Below, in pieces: positions 37,266-45,550 of a stretch of DNA of 64,000 bases (position 1 is its first letter; each line of letters begins with the position of its first letter). The notes below the pieces were generated by a model, which searched no databases, had not been told where the DNA came from, and was given only the letters and a program-made list of their open reading frames with translations. The stretch is from JAPHTQ01 sp050302275 (GTDB lineage: Bacteria; Pseudomonadota; Gammaproteobacteria; Thiohalomonadales; Thiohalomonadaceae): positions 60,961 to 124,960 of the forward strand of contig JBNLAT010000002.1 in NCBI GenBank assembly GCA_050302275.1, written 5' to 3'. Position numbers and translations under genes: made by a program.

Positions 37266-38621
37266 TTACTTTCTGGTTCTCTGTAAATGCGCTAGATGGT
37301 ATGTATAAAGTATTCCGGCAACCATTGCGTTTATATAGTTTCCTGTCGCACTATAAATTACATACGATTCAAAGAAGTTCACTATAAGCCAATATATTGA
37401 CCACAGTGCTGAAAAAGCTATGACGTCATTTGGTATATTCTTATCTTGCCATGCTTGCCATGCTCTATACCATATGTAGATGAATAAACCTGCAAATAAT
37501 GACAACCCAATGAATCCATACGATACCAGGAGTTCAAGGTAACTATTGTGCAAATGCCTGAATGTCCTTTTCATCCAAGGAGTCCAGTCACTCTGTTGTA
37601 ATAGTGCTTTCCTGCTCTGGGCTCCCCAACCTGTTATTGGGCGTTCCTTTATCCATTCCACAGCTAACTTCCAGGTCTCGATTCTGAGGCTAATGCTGGT
37701 TAGCCGCATATGCTCTGTATCCCCTTTAATTAGTTTTTCAACTACATCACTCTCCGCATTAAGTCTTTTATTTATTACGGTATGTACATTATAGGATGCC
37801 AAGACCATAAGTATTATGGATGATGTGATGATTAGTCCTATCATGCTTTTCTTTCTGAACTGTGGCACTCTTATTTCATATTTCCCACGTCTAATTCTGA
37901 GAGTGAAATATGTGGCAGCGTAGATAGCTACAGTTATGATAATGCCAAGCCATGATGCTCTGGCCTGGCTTGTTATAATAGCAATGAATGAGAATGAGAT
38001 TACTAGGTAAATAACTATTTGTGTTGGCCGTTTATACCTTTCAGGTGTATGCGAAACAATTCGGGATTTGAATGCTAGTATGCCGAATAAAACAAATGTG
38101 CTGTAAACGGCAGTATGTTGTGCATTCAAATATCCTAAGTCCAGTCGCATATATTTGCGGAATTGGCTCATCTCATCTAGCAAGCCGCCTTCCTGAAATG
38201 TGGCGCCGATAATATATCCTAGTGAGCAGAGTACTAGCATGGTGGCAATCAGCCTTGCGTTTCCTCCCAGCCACCATGCAACAACAAGAAACATAAATAT
38301 GTTGGTGAGCGTGCGTGCTTCATTTATGTGATCGGTCGCTAATCCAGGGAATCTGGCAACTGCCCACTGATACATGGCAACTTGGAAAATAATCCAGCCA
38401 AGCAATAGATATGGGATTGGTTCTCTAAGAAGGAATTTAGGCTTGTTCGTGAAAAGCATTATCACGAAAAACAGAAACATCAGGCTTTCGCCAATTCTTG
38501 AAATTTCGATATCCAGGAGCCAAAAGAAAGCATAAAGGAAAAGGCTAAAAATCCCCGCATTTCTTAGCCAGGGTTGTCTTGCCTGGATGAAGCCCTCTGT
38601 GTGTGTGGCTGCAGTTTCCAT
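37266..38621 (-). CDS. O-antigen ligase family membrane protein
   Basis: 451 residues with about 11-12 membrane segments and a large periplasmic loop containing RHLHNSYLELLVSYGFIGL, the His-containing motif typical of WaaL/Wzy-C proteins. It either joins the finished chain to an acceptor (lipid A core or protein) or polymerises repeats. The only island gene on the minus strand, convergent with the DUF1972 gene and divergent from galU, so it has its own promoter. Confidence 0.88.
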   Translation of the reverse strand: METAATHTEGFIQARQPWLRNAGIFSLFLYAFFWLLDIEISRIGESLMFLFFVIMLFTNKPKFLLREPIPYLLLGWIIFQVAMYQWAVARFPGLATDHINEARTLTNIFMFLVVAWWLGGNARLIATMLVLCSLGYIIGATFQEGGLLDEMSQFRKYMRLDLGYLNAQHTAVYSTFVLFGILAFKSRIVSHTPERYKRPTQIVIYLVISFSFIAIITSQARASWLGIIITVAIYAATYFTLRIRRGKYEIRVPQFRKKSMIGLIITSSIILMVLASYNVHTVINKRLNAESDVVEKLIKGDTEHMRLTSISLRIETWKLAVEWIKERPITGWGAQSRKALLQQSDWTPWMKRTFRHLHNSYLELLVSYGFIGLSLFAGLFIYIWYRAWQAWQDKNIPNDVIAFSALWSIYWLIVNFFESYVIYSATGNYINAMVAGILYTYHLAHLQRTRK

Positions 38622-38822
38622 TTATGAATCTTAATACGTATACAAGGTGTACTTATTGGTGTTCATGCTGTTCCATTATACTTTTTTGTGATTTTCATGA
38701 CACCTCAATATGTGGTTGGAAGGAGGATAGGATTTCCCTACCATGCCTTTCCCATGGATGAGAGTCCATTGATTCGTATGCTATGATTCCCTGACTTTGA
38801 CTCAATACAGGATTTGTTGTCG

Positions 38823-39695
38823 ATGAGTTTGATTAGAAAAGCCGTTTTCCCCGTCGCCGGGCTGGGTACCCGCTTTCTGCCGGCCACAAAGGCCAATCCT
38901 AAGGAGATGCTACCGATTGTTGATAAGCCGCTCATTCAATATGCTGTGGAGGAGGCGGTTGAGGCAGGGATTAAGGAGATGGTCTTTGTGACCAGTAGTG
39001 CCAAACGGGCCATTGAGGACCATTTCGATAAAAATTACGAGATGGAGACGGAGCTCGAGAAGAAGGGCAAGAAGGAACTGCTACAGATTCTTCGTGACGT
39101 GGTACCCAGTGATGTTTCCTGTATCTATATACGTCAGCCTGAGGCGTTGGGATTGGGACACGCAGTGCTCTGCGCCAAGCCCGCGGTTGGGAACGAGCCT
39201 TTTGCAGTGCTGTTGGCAGACGACCTGATAGATGGTCAGGGGACAGGCGTTGTGAAACAAATGGTTGAGCAATATACTCAACATCACTGCAGTATTCTGG
39301 GCGTTCAGGAGGTACCGAAGGCCGATACAGACAAGTACGGGATTGTCAGTGTTGGTGACGATGATGGCGAGGTGGCAAATATTACTAACATCATTGAGAA
39401 ACCCAAGCCGGTACAGGCTCCGTCTAATCTTGCAGTGGTTGGGCGCTACCTGCTGACACCAGCCATTTTTGATCATCTGGAGCGTACAGGGCGTGGTTCT
39501 GGTGGGGAGATCCAGTTGACTGATGCCATTGCGAATCTGCTTCAGGATGAGAAGGTGTTGGCGTACCGGTTTAACGGTATTCGCTATGATTGTGGTAGTA
39601 AGTTGGGGTATCTGAAGGCGACGTTGCAGTTCGCTCTAAAACACCAAGAGTTGAGCGATGACTTCAGGGAGTATCTAAAAAGTATTGATTGTTAG
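38823..39695 (+). CDS. galU: UTP--glucose-1-phosphate uridylyltransferase
   Basis: 290 residues from the ATG at 38823 (AGGA 10 bp upstream). It makes UDP-glucose from UTP and glucose-1-phosphate. The signature GLGTRFLPATKANPKEMLP is at the N-terminus, EKPKP and GRYLLTP segments follow, and the length is normal. It closes the polysaccharide region and has its own strong terminator. Confidence 0.97.
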   Translation: MSLIRKAVFPVAGLGTRFLPATKANPKEMLPIVDKPLIQYAVEEAVEAGIKEMVFVTSSAKRAIEDHFDKNYEMETELEKKGKKELLQILRDVVPSDVSCIYIRQPEALGLGHAVLCAKPAVGNEPFAVLLADDLIDGQGTGVVKQMVEQYTQHHCSILGVQEVPKADTDKYGIVSVGDDDGEVANITNIIEKPKPVQAPSNLAVVGRYLLTPAIFDHLERTGRGSGGEIQLTDAIANLLQDEKVLAYRFNGIRYDCGSKLGYLKATLQFALKHQELSDDFREYLKSIDC

Positions 39696-39709
39696 AGATG
39701 TACTTAAAG

Positions 39710-39734
39710 AAACCGGCCATTGGCCGGTTTTTTT
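39710..39734 (+). terminator. Rho-independent terminator of galU
   Basis: AAACCGGCC-ATT-GGCCGGTTT followed by further T (seven in all) starts 14 bp after the galU stop. Confidence 0.9.
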
Positions 39735-39830
39735 GATTCTGTATTCATAACCTTGTTTTTAGGGTGGTGAGCTGCCCCATGGATTCGGCCGTATGCCAGC
39801 GCTGCTGTTGAAAGCTCGTAGTGTAGACAC

Positions 39831-39858
39831 AAAAAAACCGACCACATTGGATCGGTTT
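39831..39858 (-). terminator. Rho-independent terminator of the tRNA-Asn gene
   Basis: On the minus strand AAACCGA / TCGGTTT with an inner CCA/TGG pairing and one bulge forms the hairpin, followed by seven T, directly after the tRNA. Confidence 0.8.
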
Positions 39859-39868
39859 CGATGATATT

Positions 39869-39944
39869 TGGCTCCCCCGGCTGGACTCGAACCAGCGACA
39901 TACGGATTAACAGTCCGGTGTTCTACCAACTGAACTACGGGGGA
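39869..39944 (-). tRNA. tRNA-Asn (anticodon GTT)
   Basis: 76 nt including an encoded CCA. The acceptor stem TCCCCCG / CGGGGGA is fully paired, the discriminator is G, the anticodon arm has CTGTTAA as loop, and the T-arm contains GGTTCGAGTCC. A promoter and a terminator flank it. Confidence 0.97.
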
Positions 39945-39957
39945 AGAACAGCCGCGT

Positions 39958-39986
39958 ATACTACAAGCGGTGCCCGGAACGGTCAA
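39958..39986 (-). promoter_or_regulatory. Sigma-70 promoter of tRNA-Asn
   Basis: On the minus strand TTGACC, a 17-bp spacer and TAGTAT precede the tRNA 5' end by 13 bp. A GC-rich discriminator follows the -10, as in stringently controlled stable-RNA promoters. Confidence 0.75.
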
Positions 39987-40008
39987 GGCCCATAAGGGTA
40001 AAAAATGG

Positions 40009-40572
40009 CTATTCCGGGCAATTTAAAGGGGTCCCATCAGGTTTCTTTCTTGTGATACGTACTCTGCCTGTTCTGGCGATGACCACTGCCCGTGGCACAA
40101 TCTTGTCGGTGTCTGAACAGAAAGTGAAGGTTCCATTTCCCGCGCTGTTTCCCATAGTCCTAAAGATTACATAATTATTGTGTCCAAGACTTGCCGAATA
40201 GCGGATGGATATCGTGGATTTAGCTCTCTGTTGAACTCGCAGGAGTGTCTCATCAGCTGTTCGTTGATGATCGCTGGATGTGTCGAAAAATAATATCCAG
40301 CCATCTTCCCACTCCAAGTCATTATTACAAGTTACACCATCTGAGCTTTTACAGAGGGTTACCGATCTATTTGTTGTCACTGCGACCTCTCTGGCGTAGT
40401 TGAGTTGGCCGACAAAATTATAGATATGGGTAATCAAACGATTCTCTTCCAACATGGTGCTGAAAGCGGGCACTGCCATGGTAAGCAGGATGGCGCCTAT
40501 GGCGAGCGATATCATCAGTTCAGTGAGGGTAAAGCCGTATTGCAGCGGAACAGATTTTTTGTGAGTAACCAT
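40009..40572 (-). CDS. GspH/FimT family pseudopilin
   Basis: 187 residues with a type IV prepilin leader: the peptidase site G-FTLTE at residues 13-18 (Glu at mature position 5), then a hydrophobic helix. The C-terminal GspH/FimT-like domain contains two cysteine pairs. It is a minor pseudopilin of a type IV pilus or type II secretion system; no other pilus genes are in the window, so it stands alone here. Its ribosome binding site is inside a perfect hairpin (40576-40597). Confidence 0.88.
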   Translation of the reverse strand: MVTHKKSVPLQYGFTLTELMISLAIGAILLTMAVPAFSTMLEENRLITHIYNFVGQLNYAREVAVTTNRSVTLCKSSDGVTCNNDLEWEDGWILFFDTSSDHQRTADETLLRVQQRAKSTISIRYSASLGHNNYVIFRTMGNSAGNGTFTFCSDTDKIVPRAVVIARTGRVRITRKKPDGTPLNCPE

Positions 40573-40575
40573 TTT

Positions 40576-40597
40576 CGTAACACCTCCATGTGTTACG
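40576..40597 (-). promoter_or_regulatory. Hairpin holding the Shine-Dalgarno of the pseudopilin gene
   Basis: Perfect 8-bp arms CGTAACAC / GTGTTACG enclose a 6-nt loop ATGGAG (minus strand). The ribosome binding site GGAGGTG lies half in the loop and half in the 3' arm, and the hairpin ends 3 nt before the ATG. Such a structure would limit translation initiation, for example with temperature. Confidence 0.6.
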
Positions 40598-40675
40598 CAT
40601 CAGGTTACCTAAGAGATTTTTGCTGATGAACCCTTCATCTGTAAGGGTATTTTGCTGGGTCGAGTAGGAATTTTT

Positions 40676-41866
40676 CTATTTGTAGCCAAGGATATTTCCG
40701 AGGCGCTGTAGGGCATTTTCCAGATTATCCATGCTGGTGGCAAAGGAGAGGCGCATGTAGCCCGGCTGGCCGAAGGCGGAGCCGGGTACCAGGGCGACAC
40801 CGGACTCATTTAGCAGGTACTCTGCCAGTTCCAGGTCGTCGCTGACTCCATCCAGTGCTTCAATGGCGCCATGCATATCCGGGAAGGAGTAGAACGCGCC
40901 CTGTGAGGGCAGGCACTCGACCCCTTTGATTCGGTTTAACTCGGCCACCACGAAGTCGTGGCGCTGCTTGAAGGCCTCAAGCATTTCATTGATGCAGGCC
41001 TGGTCTCCATTCAGCGCAGCCTCAGCCGCCACCTGAGAGATGGAGGTAGGGTTGGATGTGCTCTGTGACTGCACCTTCTTCATCGCCTTAATCAGCCATG
41101 TGGGGCCGCCACAGTAGCCGATACGCCAGCCTGTCATGGAGTAGGCCTTGGATACGCCATTCATGACCACGGTGCGGTCGAACAGTGGAGGGCAGGCGTT
41201 GACGATATTGACGAAGGGTTCCTCCGACCAGAGGATGTGCTCGTACATGTCGTCGCTGGCGACGAGGATGTCCGGATACTCCAACAGCACCTCTCCCAGC
41301 GCCGCCAGTTCTGCCTGGGTATAGGCCACACCGGTCGGGTTGGATGGGCTGTTGAAAACCACCATTCGGGTCTTCGGCGTAATCGCAGCACGCAATTGCT
41401 CCGTGGTGATTTTAAAGCCGGCTTCCAGGCCCGCCTGGATGACGACCGGTTTGCCCTCGGCCAGCAGGACCATATCCGGGTAGGATACCCAGTAGGGGGC
41501 GGGGATGATCACCTCGTCGCCCGGGTTCAGATAGGCCTGTGCGAGATTGAAGAAGCTCTGCTTGCCGCCACAGGAGACCAGGATCTGCTCAGGGGTATAG
41601 GTCAGGCCGTTATCACGCTCGAATTTAGCGATGATCGCCTGTTTTAGTCCCGGCGTGCCGTCTACCGCGGTATACTTGGTGAAGCCATTCTGAATCGCAT
41701 CGATGGCGGCCTGTTTGATATGAGACGGGGTATCGAAATCCGGCTCCCCAGCCCCCAGACCGATGATATCTTTCCCCTGGGATTTGAGTTCCTTGGCGCG
41801 GGCGGTAATGGCCAGGGTGGCGGAAGGTTTGACACTTTGTACGCGATGGGAAAGATGCGTGTCCAA
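40676..41866 (-). CDS. Class I pyridoxal-phosphate aminotransferase (aspartate aminotransferase-like)
   Basis: 396-residue fold-type I enzyme. The PLP Lys lies in NGVSKAYSMTGWRIGY, the substrate-carboxylate Arg in GYMRLSFA, and the GAGEPDFDTP motif is that of the bacterial aspartate/prephenate aminotransferase subgroup. It moves amino groups between aspartate or related amino acids and 2-oxoglutarate. Divergent from uvrB with only 56 bp between starts. Confidence 0.93.
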   Translation of the reverse strand: MDTHLSHRVQSVKPSATLAITARAKELKSQGKDIIGLGAGEPDFDTPSHIKQAAIDAIQNGFTKYTAVDGTPGLKQAIIAKFERDNGLTYTPEQILVSCGGKQSFFNLAQAYLNPGDEVIIPAPYWVSYPDMVLLAEGKPVVIQAGLEAGFKITTEQLRAAITPKTRMVVFNSPSNPTGVAYTQAELAALGEVLLEYPDILVASDDMYEHILWSEEPFVNIVNACPPLFDRTVVMNGVSKAYSMTGWRIGYCGGPTWLIKAMKKVQSQSTSNPTSISQVAAEAALNGDQACINEMLEAFKQRHDFVVAELNRIKGVECLPSQGAFYSFPDMHGAIEALDGVSDDLELAEYLLNESGVALVPGSAFGQPGYMRLSFATSMDNLENALQRLGNILGYK

Positions 41867-41922
41867 GCAAGAGCTCCTTAGGGCGACCGGGTTTCAACGA
41901 ACTGCGTAATGTTACTGTAAGA

Positions 41923-43962
41923 ATGAGTGAATCTAAATCCCCAATCAGCAAGAGTTTTCATCTTGAGTCCAAATTTTCCCCTGCGGGCGACCAGCCGGGG
42001 GCGATATCGACCCTGGTAGAGGGGCTTGAGGCAGGCGAAGCAGGGATGACCCTGCTGGGGGTAACCGGTTCGGGCAAGACTTACACCATCGCCAATGTGA
42101 TCCAACAGCTGCAGCGGCCGACTCTGATTATGGCCCACAACAAGACCCTTGCTGCCCAGCTCTACGGTGAGATGAAGGCGTTCTTCCCCAACAACGCGGT
42201 GGAGTACTTCGTCTCCTACTACGACTACTACCAGCCGGAGGCCTACGTTCCTGCCTCGGATACCTTCATCGAGAAGGATGCCTCTATCAACGAGCACATC
42301 GAGCAGATGCGTCTCTCCGCCACCAAGGCGATCCTGGAGCGGCCCGACACCATCATCATCGCCACCGTTTCTGCCATCTACGGCCTGGGTGACCCCGACT
42401 CCTACCTGAGCATGATGTTGCATCTGGTACGCGGCGACATCATCGACCAGCGTGCCATTCTGCGCCGACTGGCGGAGTTGCAGTACACCCGTAACGACGT
42501 CGAACTGCACCGTGGTACTTACCGGGTGCGTGGCGAGGTTATCGACGTCTTCCCGGCGGAATCGGACGCCGAGGCGGTGCGCATCGAGCTGTTCGACGAG
42601 GAGATTGAATCGCTGGCCTATTTCGACCCGCTTACCGGCGAGGTGCTGCGCCGGGTTCCACGTCTGACCATCTATCCCAAGACCCATTACGTGACCCCGC
42701 GTGACACGCTGCTGGAGGCGGTAGAGAAGATCAAGGCGGAGCTGAAGGATAGGCTGGAGGAGCTACGTGCCCAAGACAAGCTGGTGGAGGTGCAGCGGCT
42801 GGAGCAGCGCACCCGCTTCGATATCGAAATGATCCTGGAGTTGGGTTACTGCTCAGGTATTGAGAACTACTCCCGGTACCTCTCGGGACGCGAGGCGGGG
42901 CAGCCGCCACCGACGCTGTTCGAATACCTGCCGGACAACGCCCTGCTGGTGATCGACGAAAGCCACGTCACTGTGCCGCAGATTGGCGCCATGTATAAGG
43001 GTGACCGATCGCGTAAGGAGAATCTGGTCAATTACGGTTTCCGCCTGCCCTCTGCACTGGATAACCGTCCGCTGCGCTTCGACGAGTTTGAGCGCATCTC
43101 TCCACAGACCATCTACGTCTCCGCTACCCCGGCGAAGTACGAACTGGAGCGCTCTGGTGCGGTGGTGGAGCAGGTGGTGCGTCCTACCGGCCTGATTGAC
43201 CCTGAGGTGGAGATCCGTCCGGCCACCACCCAGGTGGACGACCTGCTCTCCGAGATCAACAAGCGGGCGGAGCAGGGCGAGCGGGTGCTGGTGACCACCC
43301 TGACCAAACGCATGGCCGAGGACCTGACCGAATATCTGACCGAGAACGGTGCCCGGGTGCGCTATATGCACTCGGACATCGACACAGTAGAGCGGATGGA
43401 GATCATTCGCGACCTGCGCCTCGGTGAGTTCGACGTGCTGGTGGGGATCAACCTGCTGCGTGAGGGGCTGGACATGCCCGAGGTGTCGCTGGTGGCGATT
43501 CTCGACGCCGATAAGGAGGGTTTCCTGCGTAGCGAGACCTCCTTGATCCAGACCATCGGCCGTGCCGCGCGTAACCTCCACGGCAAGGCGATTCTCTACG
43601 CCGACCGAATTACCGGCTCGATGCAGCGGGCCATCGACGAAACCGATCGGCGGCGCCACAAGCAGATCGAGTTCAATGAAACCCACGGCATCACCCCCAA
43701 AGGGGTGGAGAAGGCGGTGCAGGATATCCTGGAGACCGGTTATGGGCGAGGTCCTCGCGGTGCCCGGCAATATGCCAAAGTGGCCGAGGAGGGGCTGGAA
43801 TACGCTACCATGTCGGGTAAGGAACTACAGAGGCGGCTCAAGGAACTGGAAGAGCAGATGTTCCGACATGCACGGGATCTGGAGTTCGAAGAGGCGGCGC
43901 GGATTCGTGACGAGATGAAAAAGATTCAGGAGCAAAATATGGGATTGACTGAAACCCTTTAG
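41923..43962 (+). CDS. uvrB: Excinuclease ABC subunit B
   Basis: 679 residues. Walker A GVTGSGKT (about 47-54), the beta-hairpin with YYDYYQPEAYVP, DESHVTVPQ as Walker B region, SATPAKYE, the helicase motif VI QTIGRAARN, and the C-terminal UVR domain (about 635-670). It verifies DNA damage handed over by UvrA and recruits UvrC. No SOS (LexA) box was recognised in the short upstream gap. Confidence 0.98.
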   Translation: MSESKSPISKSFHLESKFSPAGDQPGAISTLVEGLEAGEAGMTLLGVTGSGKTYTIANVIQQLQRPTLIMAHNKTLAAQLYGEMKAFFPNNAVEYFVSYYDYYQPEAYVPASDTFIEKDASINEHIEQMRLSATKAILERPDTIIIATVSAIYGLGDPDSYLSMMLHLVRGDIIDQRAILRRLAELQYTRNDVELHRGTYRVRGEVIDVFPAESDAEAVRIELFDEEIESLAYFDPLTGEVLRRVPRLTIYPKTHYVTPRDTLLEAVEKIKAELKDRLEELRAQDKLVEVQRLEQRTRFDIEMILELGYCSGIENYSRYLSGREAGQPPPTLFEYLPDNALLVIDESHVTVPQIGAMYKGDRSRKENLVNYGFRLPSALDNRPLRFDEFERISPQTIYVSATPAKYELERSGAVVEQVVRPTGLIDPEVEIRPATTQVDDLLSEINKRAEQGERVLVTTLTKRMAEDLTEYLTENGARVRYMHSDIDTVERMEIIRDLRLGEFDVLVGINLLREGLDMPEVSLVAILDADKEGFLRSETSLIQTIGRAARNLHGKAILYADRITGSMQRAIDETDRRRHKQIEFNETHGITPKGVEKAVQDILETGYGRGPRGARQYAKVAEEGLEYATMSGKELQRRLKELEEQMFRHARDLEFEEAARIRDEMKKIQEQNMGLTETL

Positions 43963-44009
43963 TACGAATTGACGTTCTGTTAACGTTGTTCTACTACAGT
44001 GTGAAAACA

Positions 44010-44027
44010 TTCCATACTGATATGGAA
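44010..44027. promoter_or_regulatory. Palindrome upstream of the Wzz-like gene
   Basis: TTCCATA-CTGA-TATGGAA, perfect 7-bp arms, 57 bp before the start of the chain-length gene. It could be an operator or an mRNA hairpin. Confidence 0.35.
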
Positions 44028-44083
44028 CCCATGGAGTCCACGGGAAGTGGGCAGACAATAATTAAATAAAACAGTACCCCTAA

Positions 44084-45118
44084 ATGTCTACAGAAATACA
44101 AGCAAACTATCTTCCAGGTGAAGATGAAATCAGTCTGATCGACCTCCTACGTGTTGTGTTGCGTCGAAAATGGTTACTACTCGGTGTTTTTACAGTAGGG
44201 GGTATTTCTGCCATTGGCGCGGCCATGTTGTATGAGCCGAAATTTCTTTATTCTTCCTCTATTGAAGTGGGTAGTGTTTCCGATATTCAAGGTGGTAGTA
44301 AACAGGTTGAAGCAACTAATACAGTGCTGAGCAAATTGGAGGAAGGTATCATCCCAGCAGTCCAGGCTGAATTTGTCAGCAAGAATAACAGCAATATGGT
44401 ACCGACAATCAGTGTCCGTTCCCCACGGCGGAGCGAGCTATTGATTCTTGAAGGAAAGGGTACTCGTGTTCAGGCTGAGACTATCGTTGCGCTGGAAAAT
44501 ACGATTCTTGCCCGCTTGAAAGAAGAGCAGGCTTCTTTATATGAAGTTGAAAAAATGGATATTGTGAATGCGCTGGTGGATAAGGACGGTCAGCTGCAGG
44601 AAGAGAAGGCGCAGCAGGGCTCGCTCAAGGCGGCTTTGGCACGAACCGAAAGGCTTTATCAACTGCGAGTTGTTCAATTGAAGGAAAGCAAATCGCGTAT
44701 TGAGCGCTTAATTAATAATCGCAGTAAGCTTGGTAGCAAAGATAATGGAGTGCTTGCACAGTTGCTTGTAGATGCTGAGATTGAGAAAGCACAGCGTGCG
44801 CAGTTCGAACTGGAAAAAAATGTGGATCTTGAACTACCGACTGAGATGGACGATTTGAAACGACAACTGGATATATCAATCCGGAAACAAACCAGTATCG
44901 AAGCTGATATTGTGAAGACCAAACTGTTGTTGGAAAACGTAAAAGAAACACGCTTTGTCAATGAACCGGGAGCTAACTCAGTGCCAACCGGCGCAAGTAA
45001 GAAAGCGATCGTTGCTGTGGGGATTGTTTTGAGTGCCTTGTTGGCGATCCTGGCAGTGTTTCTGGCTGAATTTATTGTCCGGGCTCGTCAGGAGTTGGCA
45101 GAAAAAGGCGCCAGTTGA
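44084..45118 (+). CDS. Wzz-like chain-length determinant protein
   Basis: 344 residues: N-terminal cytoplasmic stretch with ISLIDLLRVVLRRKW, membrane segment 1 (about 31-50), a periplasmic domain rich in long helices (coiled coil about 150-290), and membrane segment 2 (about 309-330). This is the Wzz/polysaccharide co-polymerase plan without a kinase domain. It probably sets chain length for the polysaccharide made by the island 6 kb upstream. Its stop codon overlaps the tRNA-Val promoter. Confidence 0.85.
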   Translation: MSTEIQANYLPGEDEISLIDLLRVVLRRKWLLLGVFTVGGISAIGAAMLYEPKFLYSSSIEVGSVSDIQGGSKQVEATNTVLSKLEEGIIPAVQAEFVSKNNSNMVPTISVRSPRRSELLILEGKGTRVQAETIVALENTILARLKEEQASLYEVEKMDIVNALVDKDGQLQEEKAQQGSLKAALARTERLYQLRVVQLKESKSRIERLINNRSKLGSKDNGVLAQLLVDAEIEKAQRAQFELEKNVDLELPTEMDDLKRQLDISIRKQTSIEADIVKTKLLLENVKETRFVNEPGANSVPTGASKKAIVAVGIVLSALLAILAVFLAEFIVRARQELAEKGAS

Positions 45119-45142
45119 CAAAGATCCCTGAATCCGTAGAAT
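45115..45142 (+). promoter_or_regulatory. Sigma-70 promoter of tRNA-Val
   Basis: A perfect -35 TTGACA, a 16-bp spacer and TAGAAT end 15 bp before the tRNA. The -35 overlaps the stop codon of the Wzz-like gene. Confidence 0.82.
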
Positions 45143-45157
45143 TCACCGCTCGACCGA

Positions 45158-45234
45158 ACTCGCGTAGCTCAGTTGGTTAGAGCACCACCTTGACATGGTG
45201 GGGGTCGGTGGTTCGAGTCCACTCGCGAGTACCA
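45158..45234 (+). tRNA. tRNA-Val (anticodon GAC)
   Basis: 77 nt with encoded CCA. Acceptor stem ACTCGCG / CGCGAGT is fully paired, the anticodon stem CCACC / GGTGG carries the loop TTGACAT, and the T-arm has GGTTCGAGTCC. Confidence 0.97.
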
Positions 45235-45241
45235 GAACACC

Positions 45242-45276
45242 AAAAAGCCGCTACCCGAATGGGTAGCGGCTTTTTT
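45242..45276. terminator. Bidirectional rho-independent terminator
   Basis: AAAAA, 10-bp stem GCCGCTACCC / GGGTAGCGGC with GAAT loop, then TTTTTT, just after tRNA-Val. Its A tract would also let it end transcripts of the minus-strand fumA series. Confidence 0.9.
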
Positions 45277-45285
45277 CATGCCGCT

Positions 45286-45550
45286 AAAGTGCCTTTAGAA
45301 GTTCAATCAAGGCGATGGTCGCTACCGGCATCCTGCCTTCCGCGACACTAGTACGTCCCTGTACGTCGAGTGCAAGGCGAAAATCGAACGACCGGATTGC
45401 CGGGAGCAATCCGGGACAGCTTTAGCTGGCCTAATGGGCGCAGGGCAGGATGCCCGGAGCAGAAAGCGGAGTTTACATGAGGTAAATGAGCATTTTGAGG
45501 AGTTTTTCAACGCTGCAATCGCGGCTTGAGTGGACTTCTAAGGTGCTTTT
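45286..45550. repeat. Palindromic intergenic element, composite copy C
   Basis: Imperfect terminal inverted repeats of about 32 bp (AAAGTGCCTTTAGAAG at the left, matched by the reverse complement of the right end). Inside are a perfect 11-bp inverted pair GGCATCCTGCC / GGCAGGATGCC and a hairpin CCGGATTGC-CGGGA-GCAATCCGG, plus the core AATGAGCATTTTGAG (45485-45499) shared with copies at 55586 and 63436. The right end touches the fumA stop codon. No gene is present in it. Confidence 0.75.

Noticed and set aside
39869..39944. tRNA-Asn as attachment site of the polysaccharide island
   Set aside because: No integrase and no repeat of the tRNA 3' end were seen, and galU with its own terminator lies between.
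41867..41922. SOS box for uvrB
   Set aside because: No CTGT-N8-ACAG-like sequence was found in the 56-bp gap, although it was specifically looked for.
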